DNA of 50,907 nucleotides from Promineifilum sp. (GTDB lineage Bacteria; Chloroflexota; Anaerolineae; Promineifilales; Promineifilaceae): assembly GCA_019454405.1 (NCBI GenBank), contig JACFOH010000009.1, forward strand, positions 34,885 through 85,791. The letters are read 5' to 3'. The notes under the pieces were generated by a model. It was not told the DNA's origin and did not search any database. It saw only the letters and a list, made by a program, of their open reading frames with translations. A program made the position numbers and the translations under genes. Shown here piece after piece: positions 19,501 to 27,813 of this stretch. The stretch's first letter is position 1. Each line of letters starts with the position of its first letter.

Positions 19501-19811
19501 ATTCCGGCCAGTAGGTAGGGGGCGGCCGAGAACAGTGTCATTGTGGCCGTTGCTGGATGATCGCTGAGAACAGGATCAGCCCACGGGAAGGCTAGAGGGA
19601 ATAATTGGCTCAGTAGAAATGACGCAGCGCATAACCCGACGAACAAAGCCCATTGGGAGCGATTCATGCTGCGAAGGCGGAGAGGGCCGCCTTCGCGCCA
19701 TATGGCCCAAACGGTCAGGAAAATCAGTAACGATAGCAGCACTGCGGCCGCCAGTCCATTCGGCCAATTGAATCGCCAGCCTTCGCCGGCTCCCCAAATA
19801 TTACTCAGCAT
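16515..19811 (-). CDS. large membrane sensor histidine kinase (MASE-like, CACHE, HAMP, GAF, PAS, HisKA, HATPase)
   Basis: A 1,098-residue sensor. Residues 1-250 hold about eight membrane helices; the segment from about 280 to 490 looks like an extracytoplasmic CACHE domain; a helix and HAMP follow (ITRPIAEMSRASRAIADGG, about 545-565). A GAF domain (about 590-740) and a PAS domain (ILASTTNGVIVTDQTDRVLLFN, about 750-860) come next. The HisKA box GISHDLLSPLTIMHN places the phosphoacceptor His at about residue 884. The ATPase has the N box INLVTNAMKYAPDSG, the G1 box DRGPGIS and the G2 box GSGLGLAIVKSV, all intact. No response regulator is next to it, so it is an orphan kinase here. The ligand is unknown. 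Confidence 0.9.
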   Translation of the reverse strand: MLSNIWGAGEGWRFNWPNGLAAAVLLSLLIFLTVWAIWREGGPLRLRSMNRSQWALFVGLCAASFLLSQLFPLAFPWADPVLSDHPATATMTLFSAAPYLLAGIVLNTPASIIVGLFAGAGRTLAQTGEPADIFIIALAAGTSASLLRQNYAGFIFKALRQPVVAGSLGRLLVVAGIGVAVMVRALPQAGVFGALDLALFVGSWSTLPLLIEGLVGGAIATAALWTVPQWRPNRGVVPSPLARSLQRQIVTAFLSFAIAVVLLSALTAFFFSARSTERAVTQQMVDSVDATAQQLNALQGGLTTTLAQFGREPQLATGDPVAKSAILGRMQATPQFDAVRLIDSTGTMVSAQTSSGQQETQATLSAAEMMAVNDAQRRAAPRWLVEEGADGPIVSLAIPYEDKSGERSVLLASIAPEGLEKAIAGLSVIDEFSQGLIVDEYSQVVMATREMRSDAWVSPTTSQLDRSLSAVTGQNVYKRIDPATGARQLVYQALAPESGWKVVAVTPKATILRRTLSIIGPLAGLLLAISALFYALVATLGQNITRPIAEMSRASRAIADGGGLERSVRSDREDEIGQLSLAFSQMQRALRQRLDELSLLLSVSNDVAGTIHIEEGMAAVLQGVLRGTGAAGARAIVRNPNAPAPLSFAEGPAADSMAVLDRAILLALRSADELAYGSAAEIESGLGIDNPPGAALFALPLKPAGEFQGVLYLVYRQSHYFDRDERNLLRTLAGQATVLVQNAHLFVAAEGGRRRLAAILASTTNGVIVTDQTDRVLLFNPAMERAFGLRSKDITGRPVVDVLAGLDIGGALARRMSLGMSSATGEPADGKLEVEVNGRSYLAGISTVFNSDGQMIGRVAVLQDVTDLKNLDRLKSDFVAGISHDLLSPLTIMHNYASLLPMIDDPETEREYTEKILGGIERMKRLVNDLLDLARIEAGLNLQFDRIRIDELLTEVAQEYAMPARERGLHLVVEADEMPLTLADPNLLRRAIINLVTNAMKYAPDSGPLTLRAEAKGMEIVISVHDRGPGISVADQSHLFEKFYRGQISTTDKTKGSGLGLAIVKSVADLHGGRVWFESSPGEGSTFNLAIPRKVYSA

Positions 19812-19942
19812 CGACGCCTAATTCCCTACTCTGCGGTCTCCGGAAAGGCATATGCTACCTATCATTATGTTATGTTGCAAATGAGTATAACAGTTCATTC
19901 CTGATTTGTCATTTCCCAGGTAGTTCATTATGATTGCGTTCC

Positions 19943-20422
19943 ATGGATACTCGCCGCCGGACCTATGCCATCCTGGTTGGCATCATCCTTCTAACCGTTC
20001 CGTGTTATTTATCCGGTATCGTCTTGTTATCGCGCGCCCCGGGGCGACTTGACGCTACCCCAACACCGACCGAGGAATCATCGCCTACGCCTACCGACGT
20101 GGCCACCCGCCCCCCGCCGGCGATCGTTTCTGTGACGCCGCCTATTTCGCCCACGCCTCAGATGACTGTCACCGCTTCTGTGACGCCTACATCGACAGCT
20201 ACGCCAACCGGCACACCGAAACCCACTGAAACGCCGACGGAGACACCGACAGAGACGCCGACGGAGACACCCACAGATACACCGACGGCGACGCCAACCG
20301 ACACGTCAACGCCTACTGAGACGGCTACCCCGACGCCAGAGAATACCGCGACCCCTACCGGGACTCCGGTATTAGAGATCACAGTGTCTCCTGCCACGCC
20401 GGAAACCACCGCCACGCCTTGA
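19943..20422 (+). CDS. Thr-Pro-rich single-pass or exported protein
   Basis: 159 residues from the ATG at 19943; an in-frame TTG lies 9 bases upstream. An N-terminal hydrophobic helix ([22 protein letters not shown]) is followed by about 130 residues of degenerate TPT, TET and TDTP repeats without globular sequence. Such Thr-Pro stalks are common on exported Chloroflexota proteins, usually attached to a domain; here the stalk is the whole protein. It may be an O-glycosylated surface filler or spacer, which is speculation. It ends 20 bases before the first M42 peptidase gene. Confidence 0.65.
   Translation: MDTRRRTYAILVGIILLTVPCYLSGIVLLSRAPGRLDATPTPTEESSPTPTDVATRPPPAIVSVTPPISPTPQMTVTASVTPTSTATPTGTPKPTETPTETPTETPTETPTDTPTATPTDTSTPTETATPTPENTATPTGTPVLEITVSPATPETTATP
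20215..20345 (+). repeat. short imperfect tandem repeat encoding TPTET units
   Basis: Repeats of about 12 bases of the form ACGCCGACGGAG / ACACCGACAGAG encode Thr-Pro-Thr-Glu units. The array is coding, imperfect and low in complexity; it could change length by slippage. Confidence 0.7.
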
Positions 20423-20442
20423 CCTGGATATGTGACAGCCCT

Positions 20443-21552
20443 ATGGAAACTTTTGCCCTACTGAAAAAGCTTACCGAAGCTCCCGGCCCCACCGGCAACG
20501 AGAGCGGCATCGCCGCCGTCGTGGAGGAATTATGGCGGCCGTTCGTTGACCAGATCGTTGCCGATCGCGCTGGCAGCCTGGCAGGGATCAAATATGGCTC
20601 CGGCCCTGATGAGCGTCCTCGGCCTTCCATCCTTCTAGCCGCTCATCAAGATGAATTAGGTCTGATGGTTTCTCATATCATCGAATATGATGGTAACGGC
20701 TTCCTACGTGTGTTGGGTTTGGGTGGCGTTGATCGACGTCAACTGTTAGGCCAGGTGGCTGTCGTTCACGGCCTGCGCCCCTTGACCGGTGTGCTAGGCG
20801 TATTGCCTGACTCCTATTTGCCCGCCAAGAAGCGCGGCCAGTCCGTTACCTGGGATGATTTGGTGCTCGATGTCGGTCTCCCGTTTGACCAATTGCGTAC
20901 CCTGGTTTCCGTAGGTGATTTTGTTACCTTTCGCCAGCCTTTGCGACAATTGCAGAACGGTCGCGTTACCGGCAAGGCGCTGGATAATCGGGCATCCATC
21001 ACCGCGGTTACTATCTGCCTGGAACAACTACAGGGACGCCAGCATCTCTGGGATGTTGTCGCCGTTGCAACCTCGCAGGAAGAGGAGACCTACCTGGGCG
21101 CCTATACCAGCGCCTATAGCCGGCGACCTGATGCAGCCATCGTCATCGACGTAACCCACGCCAAAGGCCCCGGCGCCAACGAGAGCGAACTGAATGAGCT
21201 GGGTGGCGGGCCGGTCCTTGACATCGGCGTCAATGTCCATCCCGGCCTGTATAAAGCTCTGCGCGACGCGGCCAAGGCGATTGAGATGACAGTCCAGACT
21301 GGCGTACATGGTCGCGCATCTGGAACCGATGCCTATGCTGTCCAGGTCTCTCGTGAGGGCATTCCCACCGGATTGGTATCCATCCCTCTGCGTTATATGC
21401 ACACGATGGTCGAGACGGCTGATCTGGTCGATATCGAGCGAACAGGGCGCTTGCTGGCTGAGGTAATTGCTCGGCTGGATGATACCTTTCTATCTGGTAT
21501 CAAGGAAGAACTCATGCGGCCGCGCAACAACGCGAAGCCAATGAAGGATTGA
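20443..21552 (+). CDS. M42 family metallo-aminopeptidase, copy 1
   Basis: 369 residues from the ATG at 20443. M42 (TET/FrvX) peptidases are dinuclear-metal aminopeptidases that form tetrahedral dodecamers and trim peptides in the cytoplasm. Ligands and catalytic residues are intact: His in [10 protein letters not shown], bridging Asp in KALDNRAS, the Glu pair in [11 protein letters not shown], Asp in VIDVTHAKG and the last His in RYMHTMVET. The region after the Glu pair differs from the usual QEEVGLRGA of its two neighbours. First of three tandem paralogues; its TGA overlaps an in-frame ATG of the next gene. Confidence 0.9.
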   Translation: METFALLKKLTEAPGPTGNESGIAAVVEELWRPFVDQIVADRAGSLAGIKYGSGPDERPRPSILLAAHQDELGLMVSHIIEYDGNGFLRVLGLGGVDRRQLLGQVAVVHGLRPLTGVLGVLPDSYLPAKKRGQSVTWDDLVLDVGLPFDQLRTLVSVGDFVTFRQPLRQLQNGRVTGKALDNRASITAVTICLEQLQGRQHLWDVVAVATSQEEETYLGAYTSAYSRRPDAAIVIDVTHAKGPGANESELNELGGGPVLDIGVNVHPGLYKALRDAAKAIEMTVQTGVHGRASGTDAYAVQVSREGIPTGLVSIPLRYMHTMVETADLVDIERTGRLLAEVIARLDDTFLSGIKEELMRPRNNAKPMKD

Positions 21553-21557
21553 TGAGC

Positions 21558-22601
21558 ATGAATGACTTGTTGAAGCAATTGACAGAGGCGGTCGGTGTCT
21601 CCGGCGACGAGAACGATATCCGGCTTCTAATCCGCGATCTCATTGTCGATCATGTTGATGAATGGTCTGTCGATACGATGGGTAACTTGCTTGCCACCAA
21701 GCGCGGCACTGGCCAATATGATTTGCGCGTTTTTGTCGATGCCCACATGGACGAGGTCGGCTTGATCATTACGGACATCGATTCAAATGGTATGCTCAAA
21801 TTCACCACCGTCGGTGGTTTTGATGACCGTACGCTGCTGGGCAAGGTTGTTCAGGTTGGCCCAAACAGAGTGACTGGCGTCATTGGCGCGCGAGCTGTCC
21901 ACCTCCTTAAGTCGGGTGAGATGTCCAAAGTCGTCAGGGGGGATGCCATGCGCATCGATATTGGCGCCAAGAGTAAGGAGTCGGCCGGGAACCAGGTGTC
22001 GATCGGCGACCGCGCTGCATTTGTCACCGAATATGAAGAACTGGAGGGTGGCCGTGTAGCCATAGGCAAGGCGTTTGACAATCGTGCCGGATGTGCCGCG
22101 CTCATCGAGCTATTACGTGGGGATCGATACCCTTTCGATCTCGTAGCTGCTTTTACAGTCCAGGAAGAAGTTGGGCTGCGTGGCGCAAAGGTAGCCGCCG
22201 CCGGGACCCGGCCTGATGTGGCTCTGGTGCTGGAATGTACCCCGGCCTACGATCAACCTAAGGAGAATGATGTCAGCCCCAACGTGGCGCTGGGTAAAGG
22301 CGTCTCGGTTTATGTGATGGACGCTCGTACCATACAAGACCCGCGGCTTGTCGCTCACCTGATGGCCTCGGCCGATGCCCATGATATTCCCTACCAGGTA
22401 CGCCAGCCTGGTGGCGGCGGGACGAACACCGGCGCTATCCAGCGGGCCGGCATCGGTATCCCGGCGGCCACTCTGGCTGTCCCCGGCCGTTACGCTCATA
22501 TGCCATCGATGATGATTAGCCTCGATGATTACGAAAATATGATCCGCATGGCCGATGTTGCCCTGCGAAATCTGACGCCTGATATCCTGCGCCGCGAGTG
22601 A
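21558..22601 (+). CDS. M42 family metallo-aminopeptidase, copy 2
   Basis: 347 residues from the ATG at 21558, which has GAAGGA at a suitable distance and aligns with the MNDL start of copy 3; the ATG at 21552, overlapping the previous stop, is an alternative. Metal and catalytic residues are present: DAHMDEVG, FDNRAG, VQEEVGLRGA, a Glu in VLECTPAYD and the final His in GRYAHMPS. It is translationally coupled to copy 1 and is probably an oligopeptide-trimming enzyme with a different side-chain preference. Substrate choice cannot be read from the sequence. Confidence 0.9.
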   Translation: MNDLLKQLTEAVGVSGDENDIRLLIRDLIVDHVDEWSVDTMGNLLATKRGTGQYDLRVFVDAHMDEVGLIITDIDSNGMLKFTTVGGFDDRTLLGKVVQVGPNRVTGVIGARAVHLLKSGEMSKVVRGDAMRIDIGAKSKESAGNQVSIGDRAAFVTEYEELEGGRVAIGKAFDNRAGCAALIELLRGDRYPFDLVAAFTVQEEVGLRGAKVAAAGTRPDVALVLECTPAYDQPKENDVSPNVALGKGVSVYVMDARTIQDPRLVAHLMASADAHDIPYQVRQPGGGGTNTGAIQRAGIGIPAATLAVPGRYAHMPSMMISLDDYENMIRMADVALRNLTPDILRRE

Positions 22602-22632
22602 GCGGCTGAATTCCGGAGAATAGAGAGACGAA

Positions 22633-23637
22633 ATGAACGACCTCATTCGCACGCTTGTTGAAGCTTATGGCCCGTCCGGTTCGGAAGACCGGGTGCGTGA
22701 CTTGATTCGCCCTATGGTGGAACCTTTTGTTGATGAAACTATCGTGGATGCGATGGGTAACCTCATCGCGATAAAGAGGGCTTCCGGCAAGGCCACAAGC
22801 CCTCTTAAGGTGATGATCGCTGCCCACATGGACGAAATCGGCGTCATGGTGAGTCATATCACTGAGAAAGGATTTCTGCGCTTCACTAATATTGGCGGCG
22901 TATTTCCCCATACCTTATCCGGCGGCCGCGTCCGTTTTGCCGATGGTACGGTCGGTGTCATTGGCTCCGATGCTTTGGAAGATATGGGATCGATTCACCC
23001 GCTTAACAAGTATTTTATCGATGTTGGCGCGACCAGCCGCGAGAACTGCCCGGTTCGTGTCGGCGACGCTGCTCACTTTGATCGATCATTTGAAGCCCGC
23101 GGCCGCCACTTGACGGCCAAAAGCATGGATGATCGTATCGGTTGTGCGATTGCGATTGAGGCGTTACGACAGCTCCCTGATGTGACTGACCACGATCTCT
23201 ACTTTGTCTTCAGTGTGCAAGAGGAGGTCGGCACGCGGGGCGCAGAAGTGGCCGCCAATCGTATTTTGCCTGATATCAGCATTGCCCTCGACGTCACCCG
23301 CACTGGCGATGTGCCTGAATCCCGGCCGATGGATGTGCGTCTTGGTGGCGGGCCGGCGATCAAGGTCAGAGATAGCGGCATGATCGCTCATCCCGGGCTT
23401 GTTCGTCTTATGCGTCGCCGTGCGGAAGAGGCGGGAATTACCTACCAGCTTGAGGTGCTTGAGCATGGCACAACAGATGCCCGGTCGATGCAACTTGCCG
23501 GCCCCGGCAGCGCCGCCGGCTGTATTTCTATCCCTTGCCGCTACATTCACACGCCCAGCGAGACGGTGGACGTCGAGGACGTAACCGGTTGTGTCGATCT
23601 GCTCGTCGCTATGTTGTCAAAAGGGATTGAGTTGTAG
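22633..23637 (+). CDS. M42 family metallo-aminopeptidase, copy 3
   Basis: 334 residues, 31 bases after copy 2, with a purine-rich GGAGAATAGAGAG leader. All metal-site motifs are intact: AAHMDEIGVMV, SMDDRIG, VQEEVGTRGA, LDVTRTGD and RYIHTPSE. It is the closest of the three to the canonical family sequence. With copies 1 and 2 it forms a three-gene peptidase operon, suggesting that mixed-specificity or mixed-subunit particles are possible, as reported for some archaeal TET enzymes. Confidence 0.92.
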   Translation: MNDLIRTLVEAYGPSGSEDRVRDLIRPMVEPFVDETIVDAMGNLIAIKRASGKATSPLKVMIAAHMDEIGVMVSHITEKGFLRFTNIGGVFPHTLSGGRVRFADGTVGVIGSDALEDMGSIHPLNKYFIDVGATSRENCPVRVGDAAHFDRSFEARGRHLTAKSMDDRIGCAIAIEALRQLPDVTDHDLYFVFSVQEEVGTRGAEVAANRILPDISIALDVTRTGDVPESRPMDVRLGGGPAIKVRDSGMIAHPGLVRLMRRRAEEAGITYQLEVLEHGTTDARSMQLAGPGSAAGCISIPCRYIHTPSETVDVEDVTGCVDLLVAMLSKGIEL

Positions 23638-23671
23638 GTCAGGGGATAGACCGGAAGCTCTCAGGTCGTTT

Positions 23672-24607
23672 TTACAGATGGCCGGCCGATAGCGCGGCCA
23701 GGATTGCGGACAAGTCTTCAGGTAATTCGGCCGTGATGTGTAGTTCTTCATCATCGGACGGCCGCCGGAAGGTCAGCTCAGCTGCGTGCAAGAAATGGCG
23801 TTTCCACGCGGTCTTGTCCTTGCGTCGACCGTAGACAGAATCCCCGGCGATGGGAAAGCCAATGTATGCCATATGGACGCGAATTTGGTGTTTGCGTCCC
23901 GTCTTTGGCCGGCATTCTACCAGCGTATAGTCGTGGTAGTAGGTGAGCGCTCGGAAAGCGGTTTGTGCCGGCCGTGAATCTTCACCCTCGGCAGTAGTGA
24001 CGGCCATCTTCTGGCGGTGGCGAGGGTCGCGGCCGATAGGCGCGTCGATGATCGCTTCCGGCGGTTGCAGGGAGCCGTGTACCAATGCCAGGTAGACCTT
24101 GCTCACCGTTCTTTGCTTGAACTGGCTTTGCAGATATTCGAGCGCCCGATCGTGCTTGGCTGCGATGATCAGCCCTGATGTGTCCTTATCCAGCCGATGA
24201 ACGATCCCTGGCCGCCCTCCCCCGCTCACATCCTCTAGATCGGGACAATGGGCCAGCAGCGCGTTCACCAGCGTGCCTGCTTCATGACCTAGTGAAGGGT
24301 GTACCACCATGCCCGGTGGTTTATTGACCACAATGAGATCGCTATCTTCATAGCGGATATCAAGGGGGATATTTTCGGCGATGATTTCAGGCTCCACGGC
24401 TTCTGGAATCATAGCCACTAATGTTTCGCCCCCCAGGATGCGATAGCTTGATTTAACTGGCGCCCCATCCACCATTACCTGCCCTTCGCGGATGAGTTTT
24501 TGCCACTGCATTCGTGATAATTCCGGCAATAGTTCACTCAGCGCCCGATCGAGGCGCTCACCTACGGCATCGAGCGAGATTTCTACTTGTCGGTTATGGA
24601 GAGTCAT
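23672..24607 (-). CDS. rluD: RluA-family 23S rRNA pseudouridine synthase (RluD-like)
   Basis: 311 residues: an N-terminal S4 RNA-binding domain (about 5-70, LDRALSELLPELSR) and a pseudouridine synthase domain with the catalytic Asp in HRLDKDTSGLIIAAK (about residue 140). GRKHQIRVHM and the following GDSVYG segment are also typical. The enzyme isomerises uridines in large-subunit rRNA; RluD is the best fit by length and S4 domain, but the exact target sites are inferred. It converges on the third M42 gene and lies just downstream of lspA, a common pairing across bacteria. Confidence 0.9.
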   Translation of the reverse strand: MTLHNRQVEISLDAVGERLDRALSELLPELSRMQWQKLIREGQVMVDGAPVKSSYRILGGETLVAMIPEAVEPEIIAENIPLDIRYEDSDLIVVNKPPGMVVHPSLGHEAGTLVNALLAHCPDLEDVSGGGRPGIVHRLDKDTSGLIIAAKHDRALEYLQSQFKQRTVSKVYLALVHGSLQPPEAIIDAPIGRDPRHRQKMAVTTAEGEDSRPAQTAFRALTYYHDYTLVECRPKTGRKHQIRVHMAYIGFPIAGDSVYGRRKDKTAWKRHFLHAAELTFRRPSDDEELHITAELPEDLSAILAALSAGHL

Positions 24608-24667
24608 AGATTGGTGGAAACCCCTTGAAGGCAGCGGAGGGCGATGATGAAGGCGTGCGGGATAAGT

Positions 24668-25297
24668 TTATTTATGTGAATCGGTCGCGGGTAGTTTTGA
24701 TTGGGGCGCTTCCACGTCGGAATTTTCTTCGCGGGCTTCGCGCCATAGCACGACAGCGAACAAAATCACGCCTCCCACGATGGCCATATCAGCGACGTTG
24801 AAGATATACCATGGGCCGATGTCAATGAAGTCGGTGACATGGCCTTGTCGCAGCCGGTCGACTAGATTGCCTAGCGCCCCACCAAGCTGCAGCCCTAAGG
24901 CCAGCCGCAACATCCATTGCTTGCCGGGCAATGTTAGATTGAAATAGATGATGGCTCCGGCCACGACGACAGCCAACCCCGCGAAGAACATCCCTGTGCC
25001 CTGGAAGAGGCCGAATACTGCCCCGGTGTTAGCCGTGTGTGTTAACCGGAAGATGCCTGCTAGCGCGGGAAACGGCGCCCAGTAACCGTAAAGGGGGATG
25101 CGTGTCTCAACCAGATATTTGCTCAGCTGATCCAGCCCCAGTACCGCGGCTGCCATCAGGAAGGGTAACAGCTTCTCAACGATGTTTGCTCTGGGCAAAT
25201 CATCAGCGGTTGGCTCCTGGGGTGATATTGCGACAGGTTCGCTTTCTACATGGTCGGTTGCGGTGAGGCGAACCGGCGTCTCTTCTGGATCTATCAT
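24668..25297 (-). CDS. lspA: lipoprotein signal peptidase II
   Basis: 209 residues from the ATG at 25297, rather than a TTG at 25363. A hydrophilic N-terminal extension of about 45 residues precedes the four-helix core. Catalytic aspartates are present in GALGNLVDRLRQGHVTDFID and FNVADMAIVGG; the first helix carries VLGLDQLSKYLVE and the next conserved block is HTANTGAVFGLF. The enzyme cleaves the signal peptide of prolipoproteins in the membrane; the lipobox protein at 28920-31913 is a plausible substrate. The gene seems leaderless, with TACAAT ending 6 bases before the ATG. Confidence 0.92.
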   Translation of the reverse strand: MIDPEETPVRLTATDHVESEPVAISPQEPTADDLPRANIVEKLLPFLMAAAVLGLDQLSKYLVETRIPLYGYWAPFPALAGIFRLTHTANTGAVFGLFQGTGMFFAGLAVVVAGAIIYFNLTLPGKQWMLRLALGLQLGGALGNLVDRLRQGHVTDFIDIGPWYIFNVADMAIVGGVILFAVVLWREAREENSDVEAPQSKLPATDSHK

Positions 25298-25303
25298 TCC
25301 GAC

Positions 25304-25309
25304 ATTGTA
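25304..25309 (-). promoter_or_regulatory. lspA -10 box giving a leaderless transcript
   Basis: TACAAT on the minus strand is followed by GTCGGA and then the ATG at 25297. The usual 6-7 base distance puts the transcription start at the start codon. No good -35 box is visible. Confidence 0.45.
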
Positions 25310-25359
25310 CCAACCCTGACCGGCTGCTGCCACACGCGTCGCGCACAGACTCAGACGAT

Positions 25360-27246
25360 TCAAATAGACGCATCATCGTCTGCTTGTCGCAAGATGATGG
25401 CCCCCTGACTGATTTGCGGCAACCATAGCGATCCGCCCCGCACAATAAACGCATCCCCCGACAATACGTCTACGAACCGAATCCCATCAGCGATACCACC
25501 GTGACCCACAGGAATGGCATCAGCCTGACGCGGCTCTTCCGCCCGATAGGCTATCACGATCACGCGATCGTCTCGGCTCTCTCGCTGGTAAACGACCGTT
25601 TCCGGTTCGACGAGAAGCAACTGGAACCCTCCCCGCTGTAAGGCTGTCGAATGCCGTCGCAAGTGGATCAGCCGGCGATGGAATTCGTATAGTGATTTAT
25701 TCCAACGCGCCTCGTCCCAGATCATACAGCCTCGCGCGCCCAGGTCCGGCAGGTCTACCATGCCGATCTCGTCGCCATAATAGAAGCCGGGCACGCCGGG
25801 GAAGCTCAATAATACGGCTACTGCCAGCCGGTGAAGGGCGTCTTTCTCCTTCACGATGGTCCTGATCCGGGATGTATCGTGGCTGTCTAGAATATTGTAT
25901 TGTTGTAGCGCGATGACCCATGGCACTGTTGCTAATCGACTACGCCATGTCTCAACCATAGCTGCTGTCGGCCACTGAGGGGAAGTTAACGACTCGGGAA
26001 AACCATGCGCTCCCTGCGAGAAACCACTTAACCAATACCACAGGGGATGGGTGAAGCCGCCATAATTCATGACGCCATCCCATTGGTTCCCTTGTAATTG
26101 GGCGGTGGCATCGAAAAAATTCTCGCCCATCAGATAGGCGTCCGGTTGTGTTTCCTTCACGGCATGGCGAATGCCCTGGCTAATTTCCAGCCCGATTTGG
26201 GTCGGCCCTTGCCGCCCTAACATGTTGGCCACGTCTACGCGCCAGCCATCGGCCGAGAAGGGGGGACGTAACCATTTCCGGAACACTGCTTGATTATCTT
26301 GGTATATTCGCCTTCGTAATTCATGACTTTTGTAGTTGAGCTTGGGCAATGTCCATACTCCAAGCCATGTCGCATAGTCATTCGGGTGATGGTTGAAAGT
26401 GAAGAACTCGGTCTCGGTTGCGTTGGCGTCGTTCAGCGCGCTTTGGAACCAGGGATGCCAATAGCCACAATGATTGGGCACAATATCCAGGATATAGCGC
26501 ATGCCACGCGCGTCGAGCGCGTTTCGCAGGGAAACGAGGGCCTCATTACCGCCGAAGTGTGGATCGACATGATCGTAGTCAGCCACATCGTATTTATGGT
26601 TGGAAAGCGCATGAAAGATGGGGTTTAAGTAGAGAGCGTTGATCCCCAGGGCGGCCATGTGGTCGAGCCGTGCCCCGATGCCGGCCAGGTCGCCTCCATA
26701 AAATACCAGTGGAAAGGGCTGATCGGGATCAGGCGGTGTTTCCCACGGATACGTGACCGGACCTCGCCCGCGGTAATTGTATTCGTGCGGCTGCGGATCG
26801 TTGGTCGGATCTCCATTAGCAAAACGGTCGGGAAATATCTGGTAGAACACAGCCGTGCCCAGCCAATCGGGCGTGTGATAGTCGGCCAGGATGCGAAAGT
26901 CGGTTGTATCTAATGGCGTGTATATCGTCGGCCCGGCGGCCGAATATTGCCACAATCCATCGGCCGAGTCGATGAAGAAACGGTAGTGAGTCACTGGCTC
27001 ATTGATCGGCAGATCGATCTCCCACCACTGAACTGGTGGCTCTGTCGCGGCCGGCTGCATCGGTGTCAGAGCTTGTTCGCCATCGGGGAAGGTGCGTAGA
27101 ATGATTCGGCGAATTGGAGCCAGGTGCGATACCCTCAAGCGCAACCGAACCGTCTCGCCCAACCGGGGGGTGAGTTTGGAGACGTATTTCTCGGAGCCGT
27201 CGTGGTGGACTGATTGTAACCAGGAAGGTTTGCTTACGAAACTAAT
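25360..27246 (-). CDS. GH13_20 neopullulanase/cyclomaltodextrinase-like alpha-glycosidase
   Basis: A cytoplasmic-type alpha-amylase superfamily enzyme of about 628 residues: an N-terminal CBM34-like beta domain (SVHHDGSEKYVS, then RLRLRVS) and a catalytic barrel from about residue 130 (TAVFYQIFPDRFANGDP). The catalytic set is intact: DIVPNHCGYWH, nucleophile Asp in DGWRVDVANML, acid/base Glu in YLMGENF and ILDSHDTSRI. Likely substrates are cyclodextrins, pullulan or maltodextrins. No ATG, GTG or TTG precedes 27162 in frame, yet conserved family sequence continues upstream of it. The ATT at 27246 has AGGTGA four bases before it and places the start where homologues begin, so I use it. The first conventional codon is TTG at 27162. 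Confidence 0.85.
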   Translation of the reverse strand: MSFVSKPSWLQSVHHDGSEKYVSKLTPRLGETVRLRLRVSHLAPIRRIILRTFPDGEQALTPMQPAATEPPVQWWEIDLPINEPVTHYRFFIDSADGLWQYSAAGPTIYTPLDTTDFRILADYHTPDWLGTAVFYQIFPDRFANGDPTNDPQPHEYNYRGRGPVTYPWETPPDPDQPFPLVFYGGDLAGIGARLDHMAALGINALYLNPIFHALSNHKYDVADYDHVDPHFGGNEALVSLRNALDARGMRYILDIVPNHCGYWHPWFQSALNDANATETEFFTFNHHPNDYATWLGVWTLPKLNYKSHELRRRIYQDNQAVFRKWLRPPFSADGWRVDVANMLGRQGPTQIGLEISQGIRHAVKETQPDAYLMGENFFDATAQLQGNQWDGVMNYGGFTHPLWYWLSGFSQGAHGFPESLTSPQWPTAAMVETWRSRLATVPWVIALQQYNILDSHDTSRIRTIVKEKDALHRLAVAVLLSFPGVPGFYYGDEIGMVDLPDLGARGCMIWDEARWNKSLYEFHRRLIHLRRHSTALQRGGFQLLLVEPETVVYQRESRDDRVIVIAYRAEEPRQADAIPVGHGGIADGIRFVDVLSGDAFIVRGGSLWLPQISQGAIILRQADDDASI

Positions 27247-27286
27247 AGGATCACCTAATTGTAAAGGGCTATAGATTTGGATTGCG

Positions 27287-27739
27287 TTATTGGGCGCGGA
27301 CGATTAATAGTGGACGGTCGATTCGTTGCAGCACGCCTCCGGCGACGCTGCCGTAATATACGTCTGTCAGACCTCCGCGGCCGTGGCTGGCCATGGCGAT
27401 CAATTCGACCTCATATTGTCTGGCCACGCGCATGATCGTAGCTACCACCGGCCCGTACTCGACGATTCCTCGAGCCTTGATATCCTCTCCCTTCATTCGT
27501 TCGACCAATGCATCCAGATAGCGGCGTGCTTCGTTCATCTGGTTATTGACTTCTGCTGGGGTCATCTGTGGTAATGAATCGTAGAGCTCCCCCTTTGTCA
27601 CCCCGACAAGGTGAGATAGTTCCATCACATGCACCAAAATAACAGTCGATCCAAATAGCTTCGCTAACTCTTCGACATGCGGTAAAACTGACTCCGCCAA
27701 CGTGGAGCCGTCAAGAGGGACAAGAATAGTTGTATACAT
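27287..27739 (-). CDS. universal stress protein (UspA family)
   Basis: 150 residues from the ATG at 27739, with GGGAG 6 bases upstream; a GTG further upstream is less likely. It begins YTTILVPLDGSTLAE and ends with the ATP-binding loop SHGRGGLTDVYYGSVAGGVL, the G-x2-G-x9-G(S) pattern of ATP-binding members. It sits upstream of, and in the same direction as, the GH13 gene, with its stop 40 bases before that gene's proposed ATT start. The role is general stress or metabolic signalling; nothing in the sequence narrows it. Confidence 0.9.
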   Translation of the reverse strand: MYTTILVPLDGSTLAESVLPHVEELAKLFGSTVILVHVMELSHLVGVTKGELYDSLPQMTPAEVNNQMNEARRYLDALVERMKGEDIKARGIVEYGPVVATIMRVARQYEVELIAMASHGRGGLTDVYYGSVAGGVLQRIDRPLLIVRAQ

Positions 27740-27813
27740 TGCGTCTCCCGTGCAGCCTTGATCCTGCACGTCTCTACTTTACGCCGAGCGCTCCTTTTGG
27801 TAAAGGGGAATCT

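Noticed and set aside
20215-20345. Tandem repeats considered as a CRISPR-like array
   Set aside because: The units are about 12 bases, adjacent without unique spacers, and in frame inside a coding region.
20158-20415. Minus-strand frame of Val-Gly-Val repeats
   Set aside because: It is the antisense of the Thr-Pro repeat gene. Its repetitive look is a by-product of the low-complexity coding strand.
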